Shown: piece by piece, positions 16,727-26,197 of the stretch | How the letters are laid out: every line of letters begins with the position of its first letter | How positions within the stretch are numbered: the first letter of the stretch is position 1 | DNA from: Flavobacterium cupreum | Lineage (GTDB): Bacteria; Bacteroidota; Bacteroidia; Flavobacteriales; Flavobacteriaceae | NCBI RefSeq assembly: GCF_003996965.1 | Contig: NZ_QWDM01000006.1 | Location: 1-64,000, forward strand | DNA: 64,000 nt | Direction: 5' to 3' | Notes under the pieces: generated by a model | What the model was told of the DNA's origin: nothing | Database searches by the model: none | What the model saw: the letters and a program-made list of their open reading frames with translations, nothing else | Translations under genes and position numbers: made by a program

Positions 16727-17167
16727 TTAATCGCTACTGTTAAACTCAAAACTCAATTGTTTTTCATTTCCAAAGTTATCTGAAATCCACACTTCAAAAG
16801 ATTGGGAAACGGCGGAGTTTGAAGTGTAATACAGTCTGAACTGCTCTGTTGGTATCGAATATAAATCATTTGGCTGGTAAGGCGGTTCATTGTAATAACG
16901 TAATGTACCCTGTCCATCAAATTGAAAGTAGCGAATAAAATAGTGCGTGCCCGTATAATTACCTGCAGGCTGTATTGTTAACCTTATTTCTACGGTATCT
17001 CCATTAGCAATGTCCTTGGGTACGGGCATGACATTTACCTCAAACGGGAACTCATGCTGTATTTTCAGTTCTTCCTTATCACAGGATAAGAGTGTAGCAG
17101 AACTTAGCAGGACTGCCAGCAATACCGGCAGTAAACCTATTCTCAACTTATTAAAAAATGCTGTCAT
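16727..17167 (-). CDS. traQ: Conjugal transfer protein TraQ (DUF3872)
   Basis: A 146-residue lipoprotein-like protein (hydrophobic N-terminus LLPVLLAVLLSSATLLSC) with the Bacteroidota TraQ/DUF3872 pattern: FEVNVMPVPKDIANGDTVEI, THYFIRYFQFDGQG and VWISDNFGNEKQLSFEF. It probably belongs to the outer part of the mating pore. It is the last gene of the traE-traQ operon. traP is not seen between traO and traQ. Confidence 0.9.
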   Translation of the reverse strand: MTAFFNKLRIGLLPVLLAVLLSSATLLSCDKEELKIQHEFPFEVNVMPVPKDIANGDTVEIRLTIQPAGNYTGTHYFIRYFQFDGQGTLRYYNEPPYQPNDLYSIPTEQFRLYYTSNSAVSQSFEVWISDNFGNEKQLSFEFNSSD

Positions 17168-17178
17168 CCTTTTTCGTT

Positions 17179-17739
17179 TTAAAAATTAAATCTTAATCCC
17201 ACACCTGCGGATGGGCGGAGCTGCTTCAGGTCAGTACCCCACAAAACTTTTGTACGCCCTTGCAGAACTAGTACAAATCGGTCAGACAGGTATGTTTCAA
17301 AAGACAGCCGTCCGCCAGCACCGTAAATGAAATTGTCTTCACTTACTATTTTCGCCCCGTCAAATAAAAGCTCTTCGCCTCTATTGATACTTTCATACCC
17401 GACTACACCTGTTATGGCTGCATTGAATGTAAAGTTCTTGCGGGCATCACCCAGCAGGAAGAAACTGTACCCGCCTTCTGCGGTATAGGTTTCCTGCGGA
17501 ATGCGGAGGTCTTTATATTGATAATATTGGTGTGCATACTCTAAAGCCCAAAGCTGGTAATTCCCGTTTTTACCATTTAAGGTCATAGCCGCATTAATGT
17601 AATAATCATAGCCGATTTTGTCATTGGATAATACACCTGCATTTACTTCCAGTCCTTTTTGTTTAGGCAGCATACGTTGTGCCTGTGCAATTGTGATACT
17701 CGTCAAAACGAGCATTACTGTATAGATATACTTTTTCAT
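17179..17739 (-). CDS. traO: Conjugal transfer protein TraO
   Basis: A 186-residue protein with a signal peptide (about 20 residues, ending AQAQ) and alternating beta strands ending in VGLRFNF, which is typical of a small outer-membrane barrel. This matches TraO of CTnDOT-like elements. It is 11 bases from traQ and 21 from traN, in the standard gene order. Confidence 0.92.
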   Translation of the reverse strand: MKKYIYTVMLVLTSITIAQAQRMLPKQKGLEVNAGVLSNDKIGYDYYINAAMTLNGKNGNYQLWALEYAHQYYQYKDLRIPQETYTAEGGYSFFLLGDARKNFTFNAAITGVVGYESINRGEELLFDGAKIVSEDNFIYGAGGRLSFETYLSDRFVLVLQGRTKVLWGTDLKQLRPSAGVGLRFNF

Positions 17740-17760
17740 TTTCTATTGCTTAATGGATTA

Positions 17761-18654
17761 CTAAAACTTCAGATGCATGTCGCTAATTAATCGGGCTTTT
17801 ATCAAATCCGAATTTTCCACCTGAAGCGTCTGATGCCTTCCGCCGTTCTTCTCAAAAATCTCAATCAGCAATACCTTATCATCGGCAATGGTAAACTGGT
17901 CCAAAAGGAATACGTTTTGTTCGACTTCTTTACCGCCAATCACACCCAGTGGCTTGTAACTGCGAAGCGGTATCATCGGTCTTTCTTGTATCACGGTGCG
18001 TTTGGCTATTTTCTTATCTACCACCTTGAAATTCATAAATTCAATCTGGAAAGGAACATTCGTGCGATTATCCAGTTCCGTATGGAAATAGTATTTACCG
18101 TTGTGGATGTAAATTCCTTTGAGAATAAACTGAATACCGAAACTTTTCGCCCCAATATGTTTTACAAAACGTTTATCCTTTTTATAGATTGTTTTTAGTA
18201 TCAAACCTGCCAGAGATGGCGAGTTGTTCCCCAGCTCTTCAAATAGCACATCTTGTCCGGCGGATCTATCCACCGCCTTTTGCATTGCCACAAGGTTGTA
18301 ACTCAATGTAAATGGGCAGGCACTATAATAGGCGTCGAAGCTGTAAAAACGGCCGTCGTCGGTAATCACCGAAAAATTGGTTTCAGGCTCAAAGTCCTTT
18401 ACCGACGCTTTTACGCGCAGCACATTTTCTGCGTCTTCTGCTTTCCCTGCAATTAAGTACTCACTTCCCAGATCCACGTAACGTATTGCGCTTGGGAAAA
18501 TCAGATGAGACGTTTTGTCGTAAGTAACCTGCATTTCGTACGATTCTATACTGCCCAAGGCAAGCGAAGTTTTTGTAGTTTCCTGCGCAAAAGAGGCAGC
18601 GGCAAAGCCGATCATAAGGGCAGCTGCCCAAAAGGTTTTTAAATAATTTTTCAT
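17761..18654 (-). CDS. traN: Conjugal transfer protein TraN (VirB9-like)
   Basis: A 297-residue exported protein with a signal peptide ending AAASFAQ. The N-terminal part carries YDKTSHLIFPSAIRYVDLG, typical of Bacteroidota TraN, and the C-terminal beta domain carries GGKEVEQNVFLLDQFTI. By position and fold it corresponds to VirB9, which joins the TraM (VirB10-like) core complex. Confidence 0.92.
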   Translation of the reverse strand: MKNYLKTFWAAALMIGFAAASFAQETTKTSLALGSIESYEMQVTYDKTSHLIFPSAIRYVDLGSEYLIAGKAEDAENVLRVKASVKDFEPETNFSVITDDGRFYSFDAYYSACPFTLSYNLVAMQKAVDRSAGQDVLFEELGNNSPSLAGLILKTIYKKDKRFVKHIGAKSFGIQFILKGIYIHNGKYYFHTELDNRTNVPFQIEFMNFKVVDKKIAKRTVIQERPMIPLRSYKPLGVIGGKEVEQNVFLLDQFTIADDKVLLIEIFEKNGGRHQTLQVENSDLIKARLISDMHLKF

Positions 18655-18677
18655 TGTTAATTTATTTTAGTTTACTA

Positions 18678-20000
18678 TTATTTTTTAGAGACAAGAAATA
18701 CCTGATAGCCAACTTTCAGGGTAACTTTTGGCGTTTTTACTTTTTTGGAGAAATACCCTGAAATGCCCTGTACAACGCCTCTGCTCAAATCTGCCGCAAC
18801 CTGCTGTCCTGCTGATTGGGTGAGCATCAGGCTCGTTCCTGAAGTCTGGCTCATATTGCCGGCCATCTCAGTAAGGGCATTCATTTCAGGAGAATACGGG
18901 ACGTACAAACCCTGCTGCCCGTCAAGGTCATAAATGGTTATGTCTACCGGGATAATATTACCATCGAGTTCTAAGGAAGTAATTTTCATCTGTAAACGGC
19001 CGCCCTGGAATTTAGCAATTGCCGTTAAGAGTGTTCCCTTCGGGATGGTGCGGTTAGGGGTTTGGGCAGGTTCCAATAAACGCAGGCGCACCCCGCTTTC
19101 ACCAATAATGGTCTGCGTTTCCTGTATGCAGGCTTTCACACTGTTTTTAGGCTGTGCAATCTGCTGTACAGATCCCGGAGTATAAAAGTTCCTGTTTTTG
19201 TTTGCGCTCCAATCTGCCAGGAAAGTGCTGTCCGAAGGCTCCCTGTACAATGCCGATACCGCTTTTTTTCTTGCAGGTGTAAATGCCACAAAATATTCCT
19301 TCTGCGTGCTGGCAGAAGCAGTGCCAGAGCCGCTCGTGGACGCGTCGGGAGAATTTGTGCCTGTCGGGAGATATTTTGCCGCCATCTGGTAGGACTTCTC
19401 CATCAAGGCCACCTGGTCATCAACTGTCACACTTTTAGGAACATCCTTATCAGCCAGCTCTTCCTTCAGTTCCTCAAGCTGTCTGCGCAGCTCGCGCGTT
19501 TCACTGCTGTCATCCTTATAAAACGAGCCAAGCGTGGTTTGGGTTTTACGATAACTGTTTAATGCTGGATTAGCTGTAGCAGCCGGACTATTGCCGTAAC
19601 CCATGCTTTGCTCTTCCTGGCCAGCGAGCGAATCCTGCCTGTTTTTAGGCGGGCTGTCCTCATTCCAGTAATCGGACAGCGTGGTCAGGGCATTGCGTTT
19701 TTCCTGATCTTTCTGCTCCAGCATTTCCTGCTCATAGGCTTTCTGCTTGTCTGCCTGCATCCCGGCTTCGCTGGCCTGCGGGACGGCATCATTCAGTCCG
19801 ATATTTTCGATCTCCTTCTTATCTGAGGACGGTTTAAATATCAGGTACATGCATCCGAGAAACACGATTCCCATCAGTATGAATATTGCCGGCTTTTTAA
19901 GCCTTTCCTTGCTGCTCTTTTTATCATCGAGGAGATTGGAGGTTTTTGATTGGCCAGCTTCTTCAACCAGAACGCTGACCTTTTTTTCATTTTCTTTCAT
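18678..20000 (-). CDS. traM: Conjugal transfer protein TraM (VirB10-like)
   Basis: A 440-residue protein with a cytoplasmic N-terminus, one membrane segment at about residues 35-55 (PAIFILMGIVFLGCMYLIF), a long proline/glutamine-rich periplasmic linker and a conserved C-terminal TraM domain (GVRLRLLEPAQTPNRTIPKG, VDITIYDLDGQQGLYVPYS). It spans the envelope as part of the pore core. Its start overlaps traL by 14 bases. Confidence 0.92.
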   Translation of the reverse strand: MKENEKKVSVLVEEAGQSKTSNLLDDKKSSKERLKKPAIFILMGIVFLGCMYLIFKPSSDKKEIENIGLNDAVPQASEAGMQADKQKAYEQEMLEQKDQEKRNALTTLSDYWNEDSPPKNRQDSLAGQEEQSMGYGNSPAATANPALNSYRKTQTTLGSFYKDDSSETRELRRQLEELKEELADKDVPKSVTVDDQVALMEKSYQMAAKYLPTGTNSPDASTSGSGTASASTQKEYFVAFTPARKKAVSALYREPSDSTFLADWSANKNRNFYTPGSVQQIAQPKNSVKACIQETQTIIGESGVRLRLLEPAQTPNRTIPKGTLLTAIAKFQGGRLQMKITSLELDGNIIPVDITIYDLDGQQGLYVPYSPEMNALTEMAGNMSQTSGTSLMLTQSAGQQVAADLSRGVVQGISGYFSKKVKTPKVTLKVGYQVFLVSKK

Positions 20001-20271
20001 AAATCTTTTCTTTTAATATTGTTGATAATGTGTCCCTTTGGGATGCAGGACTTTCTTTTTTATGCACAGGATTGTCAATATGCCCGATGACCATCCGGTT
20101 CTCAGATCCTGCCATGTCGTACCACACTTTTAAAATAACCACGGCGGTAAGTAGCAGGTACACTAAAAAAAGGAAGAGCGTATATCTTCGCTGTCTGTCT
20201 AAGGATAAGGCCCGCCAGCTTTTATCCTGCTTGTCAAACCACTTGTCTATATTTATTCTTATTGTTTTCAT
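19987..20271 (-). CDS. traL: Conjugal transfer protein TraL (DUF3989)
   Basis: A 94-residue protein with one transmembrane helix (TLFLFLVYLLLTAVVILKVWY, residues about 30-50). The N-terminus INIDKWFDKQDKSWRALS is the mark of the TraL/DUF3989 family. It lies directly before traM. Its usual partner traK is separated from it by an extra gene. Confidence 0.88.
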   Translation of the reverse strand: MKTIRINIDKWFDKQDKSWRALSLDRQRRYTLFLFLVYLLLTAVVILKVWYDMAGSENRMVIGHIDNPVHKKESPASQRDTLSTILKEKIYERK

Positions 20272-20291
20272 ACTTTAAAGATTATGGGTTA

Positions 20292-20729
20292 TCACATTCT
20301 AAACCCTTTTTTTCGCGGAGCAATCTCTTCTTTAGGTTTTTCTGACACTTGGGCAATAGCCTCCTTTAATGTCGGAACCGAACTTGCTGTAAGGTTTGTC
20401 AGTTTAGATTCCTTCATTAAATGCCCGTAGCGGTCTGTTCTTTTTAAATACATTTCTGTATCCCCTAAATCGAATTTCCCGTTCTCGTATCTTACCCTCA
20501 TATTGCACTCAACCTTTGGCCTTTCTTCGCCATTCCATTCGAGGTAGGTAGATAAATGCAGATAATTCGGTGATAATGGAGCATTAGTATCATTTTCCCA
20601 AGTCTGTAAAAATCCACTAATGCTATCCTTTAGTTTGCCTGGACAACAGCTCTCAGTGTGGAAATAACCGTCATACCCCTTATCAGTCAGGGTTTTTACC
20701 AGTGCGTCTAAATCAAGTAAAAGTTTCAT
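20292..20729 (-). CDS. Hypothetical protein inserted between traK and traL
   Basis: A 145-residue soluble protein without a signal peptide. It starts with a helical segment (LLLDLDALVKTLTDKGYDGYF), has a FHTESCCPG motif and beta strands, and ends with a charged, proline-containing tail (EKPKEEIAPRKKGFRM). I do not recognise the family. In CTnDOT-type elements traK and traL normally adjoin, so this gene is an insertion. It is spaced 12 bases from traK and 20 from traL, so it is expressed with the pore genes. Confidence 0.75.
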   Translation of the reverse strand: MKLLLDLDALVKTLTDKGYDGYFHTESCCPGKLKDSISGFLQTWENDTNAPLSPNYLHLSTYLEWNGEERPKVECNMRVRYENGKFDLGDTEMYLKRTDRYGHLMKESKLTNLTASSVPTLKEAIAQVSEKPKEEIAPRKKGFRM

Positions 20730-20741
20730 ATCCCTTAATTT

Positions 20742-21365
20742 TTAGCGTTCAATGACTTCTATGTCCTTATTTTCCACCACGGAAAATTTTTCGATATTGA
20801 AGCCCTGCGGGTTATTGTCCGAGCGGACGGAGTTAACCAGAAAACAGGACGTAACAAGGTTACGTTTTGTCACATTGCTCGAACGGATGATAAACTGTTT
20901 GGCATAGGTGCGCGCTGCATACGGATACTTCTCAAAATTACAGGCAACGCTGTCAATTTCGATACGCTGCTGTACATTGCCCGATATGATACGGTTGTAA
21001 TATCCTTTTTCCGAAAGGTCTTTGTAATAATCAAAGGCACTTTTATCGGCAAGATTAAATGCCCTTTTCATGTTGCTCTCAATAGCATTTTTATCTGGAG
21101 CGAGCGTAAAGAACAGTTCGTGGAAGCGCCTTACGTGTTCCCTTGCTTCCACAGGACGGTTGATTGACGCATCTTGCGCGAGTGCCAGCATGAGTGATTT
21201 GCCATTGTCCAGCACATATATTTTTTGTCGCTGCTGTTCAGCAAAACTGTAAGATTTCCACACGGCATATCCTGCAATGCCTGTGCAGAGCACGGCAAAC
21301 ACAATAGCATATAATCTTATCTGCCTGAAACTGTTTTCGATATTTCTTAGCGTTTTAAATTCCAT
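20742..21365 (-). CDS. traK: Conjugal transfer protein TraK
   Basis: A 207-residue protein with one N-terminal membrane helix (residues about 18-36) followed by a VirB8-like periplasmic domain. Typical TraK segments are the N-terminal FKTLRNIENSFRQIRLYAI, VRRFHELFFTLAPD and TCKRNLVTSCFLVNSVRSD-like (here SNVTKRNLVTSCFLVNSVRS). It links the inner-membrane and core parts of the mating apparatus. Confidence 0.92.
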   Translation of the reverse strand: MEFKTLRNIENSFRQIRLYAIVFAVLCTGIAGYAVWKSYSFAEQQRQKIYVLDNGKSLMLALAQDASINRPVEAREHVRRFHELFFTLAPDKNAIESNMKRAFNLADKSAFDYYKDLSEKGYYNRIISGNVQQRIEIDSVACNFEKYPYAARTYAKQFIIRSSNVTKRNLVTSCFLVNSVRSDNNPQGFNIEKFSVVENKDIEVIER

Positions 21366-21386
21366 TTTCTTAAATAATTAGTTGTT

Positions 21387-22382
21387 TTATTTGCTCATCA
21401 GCCTGCCGCCAATATTTCCTGCTGCTGAACCGGCTCCCGCTCCGGTAACATTTCCTGCTTTCATCGCTGTCTGATTTACATTGCGGGTAAAGTTCCCAGC
21501 TCCGCCGGCCTGAATAATCCAGCCTGTAACTGTCGGAATAGTGAAGTAGCCTACAATACCTATAATCATAAATATGATGTACACGGTATTGGAAGTATCG
21601 GGAATGAAAGTCGGATCAGATAGCATTTCGATATCGCGTTCCAGTATCAGGGATTGTATCCTTGCCAGCATGGAACTGAAAAGATCAGAAACGGGAAGCC
21701 AGAGGTAGACGCTTATATACCGCGTGAACCACTGATTGAGCGTGGACTGAAAGCCATCCCAGACGGAAATTGCAAAGGCAATGGGCCCAAGTATGGAAAG
21801 GACGATCAGAAAGAATGTACGGATGGTATCGATGACCAACGCCGCCGCCTGAAACAGTACTTCCAAAAGATTACGGAACCATTCCTTGAGGGCTTTCTCA
21901 ATCTTATATTCCTGCCTGTCCATATACATTCCCGCCATTGTCCCGATGTCGGAGGGCGACCAGCCGAGTTCATCGAGTTTCTTGTCGAACTCCTCATCAG
22001 ATACCATAAAGGCAGTCTCGGGATTCCTGACCATTGCTTCGTATTCCAACTGGTCTTTCTGTTGCTGTAATTTGTTCAGGTCGAGCACCTGGTCTTCCAG
22101 TATGGCATGCGTTCCGGTCACTATCGGGCTCAGCACCGCATTTACGGTTCCCAGGACGATTGTGGGGAAAAACATAATGCACAGTCCCAATGCAAAAGGA
22201 CGCAGGAGGGGAAACATATCTATAGGTTCGGCGCGGCTTAAAGCTTGCCAGACCTTCAGGGCTACATAGAACAGGGCACCCAGCCCAGCCAGGCCTTTTG
22301 CTACAGCCGCCATATCACCGGCAAGGGGCATCATGTCATCGTACAGCGAACGCAGGACTTCGTGAAGATTATTCCATTCCAT
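21387..22382 (-). CDS. traJ: Conjugal transfer protein TraJ (VirB6-like)
   Basis: A 331-residue inner-membrane protein with six or more hydrophobic segments. Family features are NLHEVLRSLYDDMMPL, GLAGLGALFYVALKVWQ and the C-terminal glycine/alanine-rich tail (VTGAGAGSAAGNIGGRLMSK). TraJ is the VirB6-type channel component. It starts 3 bases after the traI stop codon. Confidence 0.92.
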   Translation of the reverse strand: MEWNNLHEVLRSLYDDMMPLAGDMAAVAKGLAGLGALFYVALKVWQALSRAEPIDMFPLLRPFALGLCIMFFPTIVLGTVNAVLSPIVTGTHAILEDQVLDLNKLQQQKDQLEYEAMVRNPETAFMVSDEEFDKKLDELGWSPSDIGTMAGMYMDRQEYKIEKALKEWFRNLLEVLFQAAALVIDTIRTFFLIVLSILGPIAFAISVWDGFQSTLNQWFTRYISVYLWLPVSDLFSSMLARIQSLILERDIEMLSDPTFIPDTSNTVYIIFMIIGIVGYFTIPTVTGWIIQAGGAGNFTRNVNQTAMKAGNVTGAGAGSAAGNIGGRLMSK

Positions 22383-22385
22383 AGC

Positions 22386-23018
22386 TTACCAGTATTTTTG
22401 GTTGGGAGTTCCGTAGAGGTCAAGTACACGCTTGGCATCGCTTTTCTTTTTTGCCCTCAGGTAGCTTACCGAGATATTCTTGTTGGTATAATAGCGTACA
22501 AGGCTGTGGTACTCTTTCACCTCCTTGTAGACACGGTCGATGATTTCCATTCGCTCTTTGTCATTCAGCGAAAGATTAGTAGCCGTTACGATCTGCTTGA
22601 GTTCTTTCAGCAGTTCCGTACTTTCATTCAGCAGTGCTGAATAGCCGTTGCCGATGGCGGTCAGTTCCTGGGGAGAGAAATTGGGATCGTTCATCATCTT
22701 GCCGAAATTGGTAACATACATTTCGGAAACATCACCTACCAATAAGACAGTCTGCTGTACCTTGCGGGCATCCTTTACCAGATTGCTTACAGCCTGAAGC
22801 TTGTCGTAATATTCCTTGCCCTGTTTATAAACCTTTTCCACTTCCTTGAAATTCTTGATAACATTGGATACCGTGGATGAGGTCTGAATGATTTCATTGG
22901 CACTGTTGAGGATACCCGAAGCCAGGTTCGTAGGGTCTGTAACCACCCATTGGGCTTTTGCGGATTGTGTGGCAGACAGAATCAGTACTGCGCACATCAT
23001 GAACATTAATTTTTTCAT
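22386..23018 (-). CDS. traI: Conjugal transfer protein TraI (DUF4141)
   Basis: A 210-residue exported helical protein with a signal peptide (KKLMFMMCAVLILSATQSAKAQ, cleaved near residue 22). It contains the VTDPTNLASGILNSANEI motif and long coiled-coil helices, as in VirB5-like DUF4141 proteins. It is not a relaxase despite the name. It sits between traG and traJ as usual; traH is absent. Confidence 0.9.
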   Translation of the reverse strand: MKKLMFMMCAVLILSATQSAKAQWVVTDPTNLASGILNSANEIIQTSSTVSNVIKNFKEVEKVYKQGKEYYDKLQAVSNLVKDARKVQQTVLLVGDVSEMYVTNFGKMMNDPNFSPQELTAIGNGYSALLNESTELLKELKQIVTATNLSLNDKERMEIIDRVYKEVKEYHSLVRYYTNKNISVSYLRAKKKSDAKRVLDLYGTPNQKYW

Positions 23019-23046
23019 TGTTCTTCGATTTTTAAATTGTTAATGA

Positions 23047-25551
23047 CTATTGATCTGCTTTTTCTTTTCGCTGCATAGCGATACGCTTGATAGCGAGTTC
23101 TACATTACCGTCCAGTTCGGAAGCCAATTGCATCACTTCCATTTTTTCGGTTTCTTCGGTGGTGTATGCGAGATATTCCTCTCCGGAAACTTCTGTAGCA
23201 TATACCGCAGAGTGTGTTCCGCCAAGTCCAATCCAAACTTCCTTGTAAAGACGTGTGGGCTCGTTGTTCATATTGATAGAAAGCACCTGGGCTTTTTCCT
23301 TATCGGTAAGCCCCAGCATTGCCTGTATATCATCGAATTTGTTCATATACTTGCGCTGGTCCAATAGGATCTTGCAGTCGGAATTGTTGATGATGCTTTC
23401 CTTTACAATGGGCGACTGGATAATGTCGTCCACTTCCTGTGTTACCACTATTGCTTCTCCGAAGAATTTTCTCACAGTTTTAAATAAATATTTTATATAT
23501 TCCGCCATGCCTTCCTTGGCAATTGCCTTCCACGCTTCTTCAATCAGGATCAGCTTTCGGATACCTTTTAACCTTCTCATCTTGTTGATAAAGACCTCCA
23601 TAATGATAATGGTCACAATCGGAAATAAAATTTTGTGGTCTTTAATCGCATCAATTTCAAACACGATAAAACGTTTGGACAACAGGTCTAACTGCTTATC
23701 GGAATTGAGCAGGTAATCGTATTCACCGCCTTTGTAATACGGTTCCAGTACATTAAGGAAATTGGCAATGTCAAAGTCTTTTTCCCTGACCTGTTTTTCT
23801 TCCAGTACCTTACGGTAGTCGCCTTTTACATACTCGTAAAAGCCGTTGAAAGATGGAAAAACATCATCCTGTCTGATGTGTTCGATATAACCGCTTACCG
23901 CATTGGATAATGCGACTTCTTCAGAACGTGTTGGCGGTTCATCATCCCGTTTCCAAAGTGTCAATATTAAAGTCTTGACACTTTCCCTTTTTTCAATGTC
24001 GAAAACACCATCATCGGTATAGAATGGATTAAATGCAATCGGGTTATCTTCGGTATAGGTAAAATACACACCATCTTCGCCTTTGGTCTTCCCTTTAATT
24101 AGTTCGCACAATCCCTGGTAAGAGTTACCGGTATCCACGAGCAATACGTGTGCGCCCTGCTCGTAATACTGCCGTACCATGTGATTGGTGAAGAAGGATT
24201 TACCCGAACCTGACGGTCCAAGGATGAACTTGTTCCGGTTGGTGATGATACCGCGCTTCATTGGCAGATCGGAAATATCCAAGTGGATTGGCTTTCCAGT
24301 GAGCCTGTCAGCCATTTTTATACCGAACGGCGAGGGCGAATTGTGGTAGTTGGTTTCTTCGGTAAAGAAACACAGGGCAGGCTCAATGAATGTGTAAAAA
24401 CTTTCCTCGCTCGGGAAATCACCTGCATTGCCCGGCATTCCTGCCCAATACAAAGTAGCTGCGTCCGCAGTGTTGTGGCGGGGCTTGCATTCCATCAGTG
24501 CGAGTGCACTTCCGCAATCATTCTTCAACTGTTTGAGTTCTGCCGGATCTTCCGACCAGGCCATAATGTTGAAGTGCGCACGGATAGCCGACAGTCCGAA
24601 GCTGTGGGCTTCGTTCAGGTACTTTTCTATCCACTCCTTGTTGATCTGGTTGGCACGGCTGTAACGAGCCAAGGAGTGCATATTCCTTGCGGACTTCTCA
24701 AACTTTTGCAGGCTTTCTTCGCTGTTATCCAAAAACAAATATTGATTATAGATATGGTTACAGCTTAGGAGCAAGCCTACAGGCGCGGCGAAAGACAAAC
24801 GGCAGTCGCTTCGGTCGGTGGACAGTTTTTCAAAACGGGTATCAGCCGATACCGCTGCTGGCAGGTCATCCGTATCGGACAAGGTATGCAGGCACAGCCT
24901 TTTGTTGCCGATGCGCACCTCTTCACCTCCGATTGCGATGTCCTGCATCGGTGTTCCGGCTTCTCTCAAAAGCGTAAGGTACTGCTCCAGCAATCCCTGT
25001 TTATAATCCGTTCCGATGATTTCTTCTTCAGTAAGGCGCTGCAGTTTAATGAATCCGCTGTCGTTAACGATACGCTCAAACTGCGCAACGGTTTCCATAA
25101 AACGATGGATTGTTTCCTTATCCCTGATTTCTTTTGGTATCAGTGTGCCTTTGCATAGTGATGAGAAATTGCTCTGCATCCTCATACGCTCTTTACTGGT
25201 CTTGGTAAGGAACAGATAGCAGTAATGGTTCAGGAATGGGCGTTCGTTAAAGTGGCGCTGGTAGGATTTTGCCAAAAAACTCTGGTCTTCCTCTGCCAGA
25301 TCGGGAGCATAATTTTCCTTGATGTACCAATCCTGCTTGTGGACGACCGTAAAATCCGGCAATGTCTTTATCGCCTTATGCCAGGCGGAATGGATGGCTT
25401 CATATTCAGCAGAAGCTACTGTAAAGAGTTCCGGCAGATGCACCGCAAAGCAGGCGGTAATATCCGCATCTTTGGAAAGAATGCAGTTGTTCTCTACTGC
25501 CAGGAGTGGAAACTTGTTTTCCAGCGTGGTGGTCTTTGATGCATTTCTCAT
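23047..25551 (-). CDS. traG: Conjugation ATPase TraG (VirB4-type)
   Basis: An 834-residue ATPase. The Walker A motif GPSGSGKSFFTNHMV lies around residue 450, Walker B in RKLILIEEAWKAI around 690, followed by RKFFGEAIVVTQEVDDI. It powers pilus/pore assembly on the cytoplasmic face. Length is normal for Bacteroidota TraG. Its start overlaps the traF stop by 4 bases (ATGA). Confidence 0.95.
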   Translation of the reverse strand: MRNASKTTTLENKFPLLAVENNCILSKDADITACFAVHLPELFTVASAEYEAIHSAWHKAIKTLPDFTVVHKQDWYIKENYAPDLAEEDQSFLAKSYQRHFNERPFLNHYCYLFLTKTSKERMRMQSNFSSLCKGTLIPKEIRDKETIHRFMETVAQFERIVNDSGFIKLQRLTEEEIIGTDYKQGLLEQYLTLLREAGTPMQDIAIGGEEVRIGNKRLCLHTLSDTDDLPAAVSADTRFEKLSTDRSDCRLSFAAPVGLLLSCNHIYNQYLFLDNSEESLQKFEKSARNMHSLARYSRANQINKEWIEKYLNEAHSFGLSAIRAHFNIMAWSEDPAELKQLKNDCGSALALMECKPRHNTADAATLYWAGMPGNAGDFPSEESFYTFIEPALCFFTEETNYHNSPSPFGIKMADRLTGKPIHLDISDLPMKRGIITNRNKFILGPSGSGKSFFTNHMVRQYYEQGAHVLLVDTGNSYQGLCELIKGKTKGEDGVYFTYTEDNPIAFNPFYTDDGVFDIEKRESVKTLILTLWKRDDEPPTRSEEVALSNAVSGYIEHIRQDDVFPSFNGFYEYVKGDYRKVLEEKQVREKDFDIANFLNVLEPYYKGGEYDYLLNSDKQLDLLSKRFIVFEIDAIKDHKILFPIVTIIIMEVFINKMRRLKGIRKLILIEEAWKAIAKEGMAEYIKYLFKTVRKFFGEAIVVTQEVDDIIQSPIVKESIINNSDCKILLDQRKYMNKFDDIQAMLGLTDKEKAQVLSINMNNEPTRLYKEVWIGLGGTHSAVYATEVSGEEYLAYTTEETEKMEVMQLASELDGNVELAIKRIAMQRKEKADQ

Positions 25552-25880
25552 ACGGCATTCTGTTTAGTGGTGAATTTCAAATAGCGGCGGACAGACTTGC
25601 GGCAGATAATGTAGCGGGGATGCCTTTTTTTTGCACCCACCTTCATCAGTCCGTGTTCGCCGTACTTTCTGTTCAGGGAAAATGTCTGCCATATGATAAG
25701 GGAAGCACCGCCGGCCCCGAGGAAAAGGCAGATGAAAGAATTAACTCCAGCCATGTAAAGTATCATGACCAAGATAAGGGTGCCCAGCAGTCCGCCGGCA
25801 AAAATGAAAAGATACTGTGCTTTGAGTCCCTTGAACTCTACGGTCCTGCCAATGCCCTTGTTGATGTTGTAAGTATTCAT
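25548..25880 (-). CDS. traF: Conjugal transfer protein TraF (DUF4133)
   Basis: The ATG at 25880 gives 110 residues starting MNTYNINKGIGRTVEFKGLK, the usual N-terminus of this family. Two adjacent transmembrane helices follow (YLFIFAGGLLGTLILVMILY and FICLFLGAGGASLIIW), then a basic tail. It is the VirB3-like inner-membrane partner of TraG. A longer in-frame start at 25943 would run into the traE coding region and is rejected. Confidence 0.92.
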   Translation of the reverse strand: MNTYNINKGIGRTVEFKGLKAQYLFIFAGGLLGTLILVMILYMAGVNSFICLFLGAGGASLIIWQTFSLNRKYGEHGLMKVGAKKRHPRYIICRKSVRRYLKFTTKQNAV

Positions 25881-25891
25881 AATGCAGAAGA

Positions 25892-26197
25892 TTAGAGGAA
25901 GAAGGAACGCAGGACAGTAGCTGCTACGATTAAGAAGATACACGCACCGAACCAGCTTGCCGCAGTCTTGCTTGTATCAGGATCGCCCGAACTGAATTTG
26001 TTGTACACTTTCACTCCTCCGATTAGGCCAACTACGGCTCCGATGGCGTAGATGAGCTGTGTTGCAGGATCGAAATAAGAGGTTACCATCTGGGTAGCCT
26101 CGTTGATACCTGCTGTGCCGTTGCCCTGTGCTATGACACTTAAACCTGTCAACATTACCACTGTTGCCAACAGGACTTTTTTTCTTTGTTTTTCCAT
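25892..26197 (-). CDS. traE: Conjugal transfer protein TraE (DUF4134, pilin-like)
   Basis: The ATG at 26197 gives 101 residues: a signal peptide (KKVLLATVVMLTGLSVIAQG) and two hydrophobic helices in the mature protein. This is the VirB2-like DUF4134 family, with the motif GINEATQMVTSYFDPATQLI and the GDPDTSKTAASWFGACIFL loop. It is probably the pilin subunit. It is the first gene of the pore operon. A longer frame from 26359 adds 54 residues without family support. Confidence 0.92.
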   Translation of the reverse strand: MEKQRKKVLLATVVMLTGLSVIAQGNGTAGINEATQMVTSYFDPATQLIYAIGAVVGLIGGVKVYNKFSSGDPDTSKTAASWFGACIFLIVAATVLRSFFL

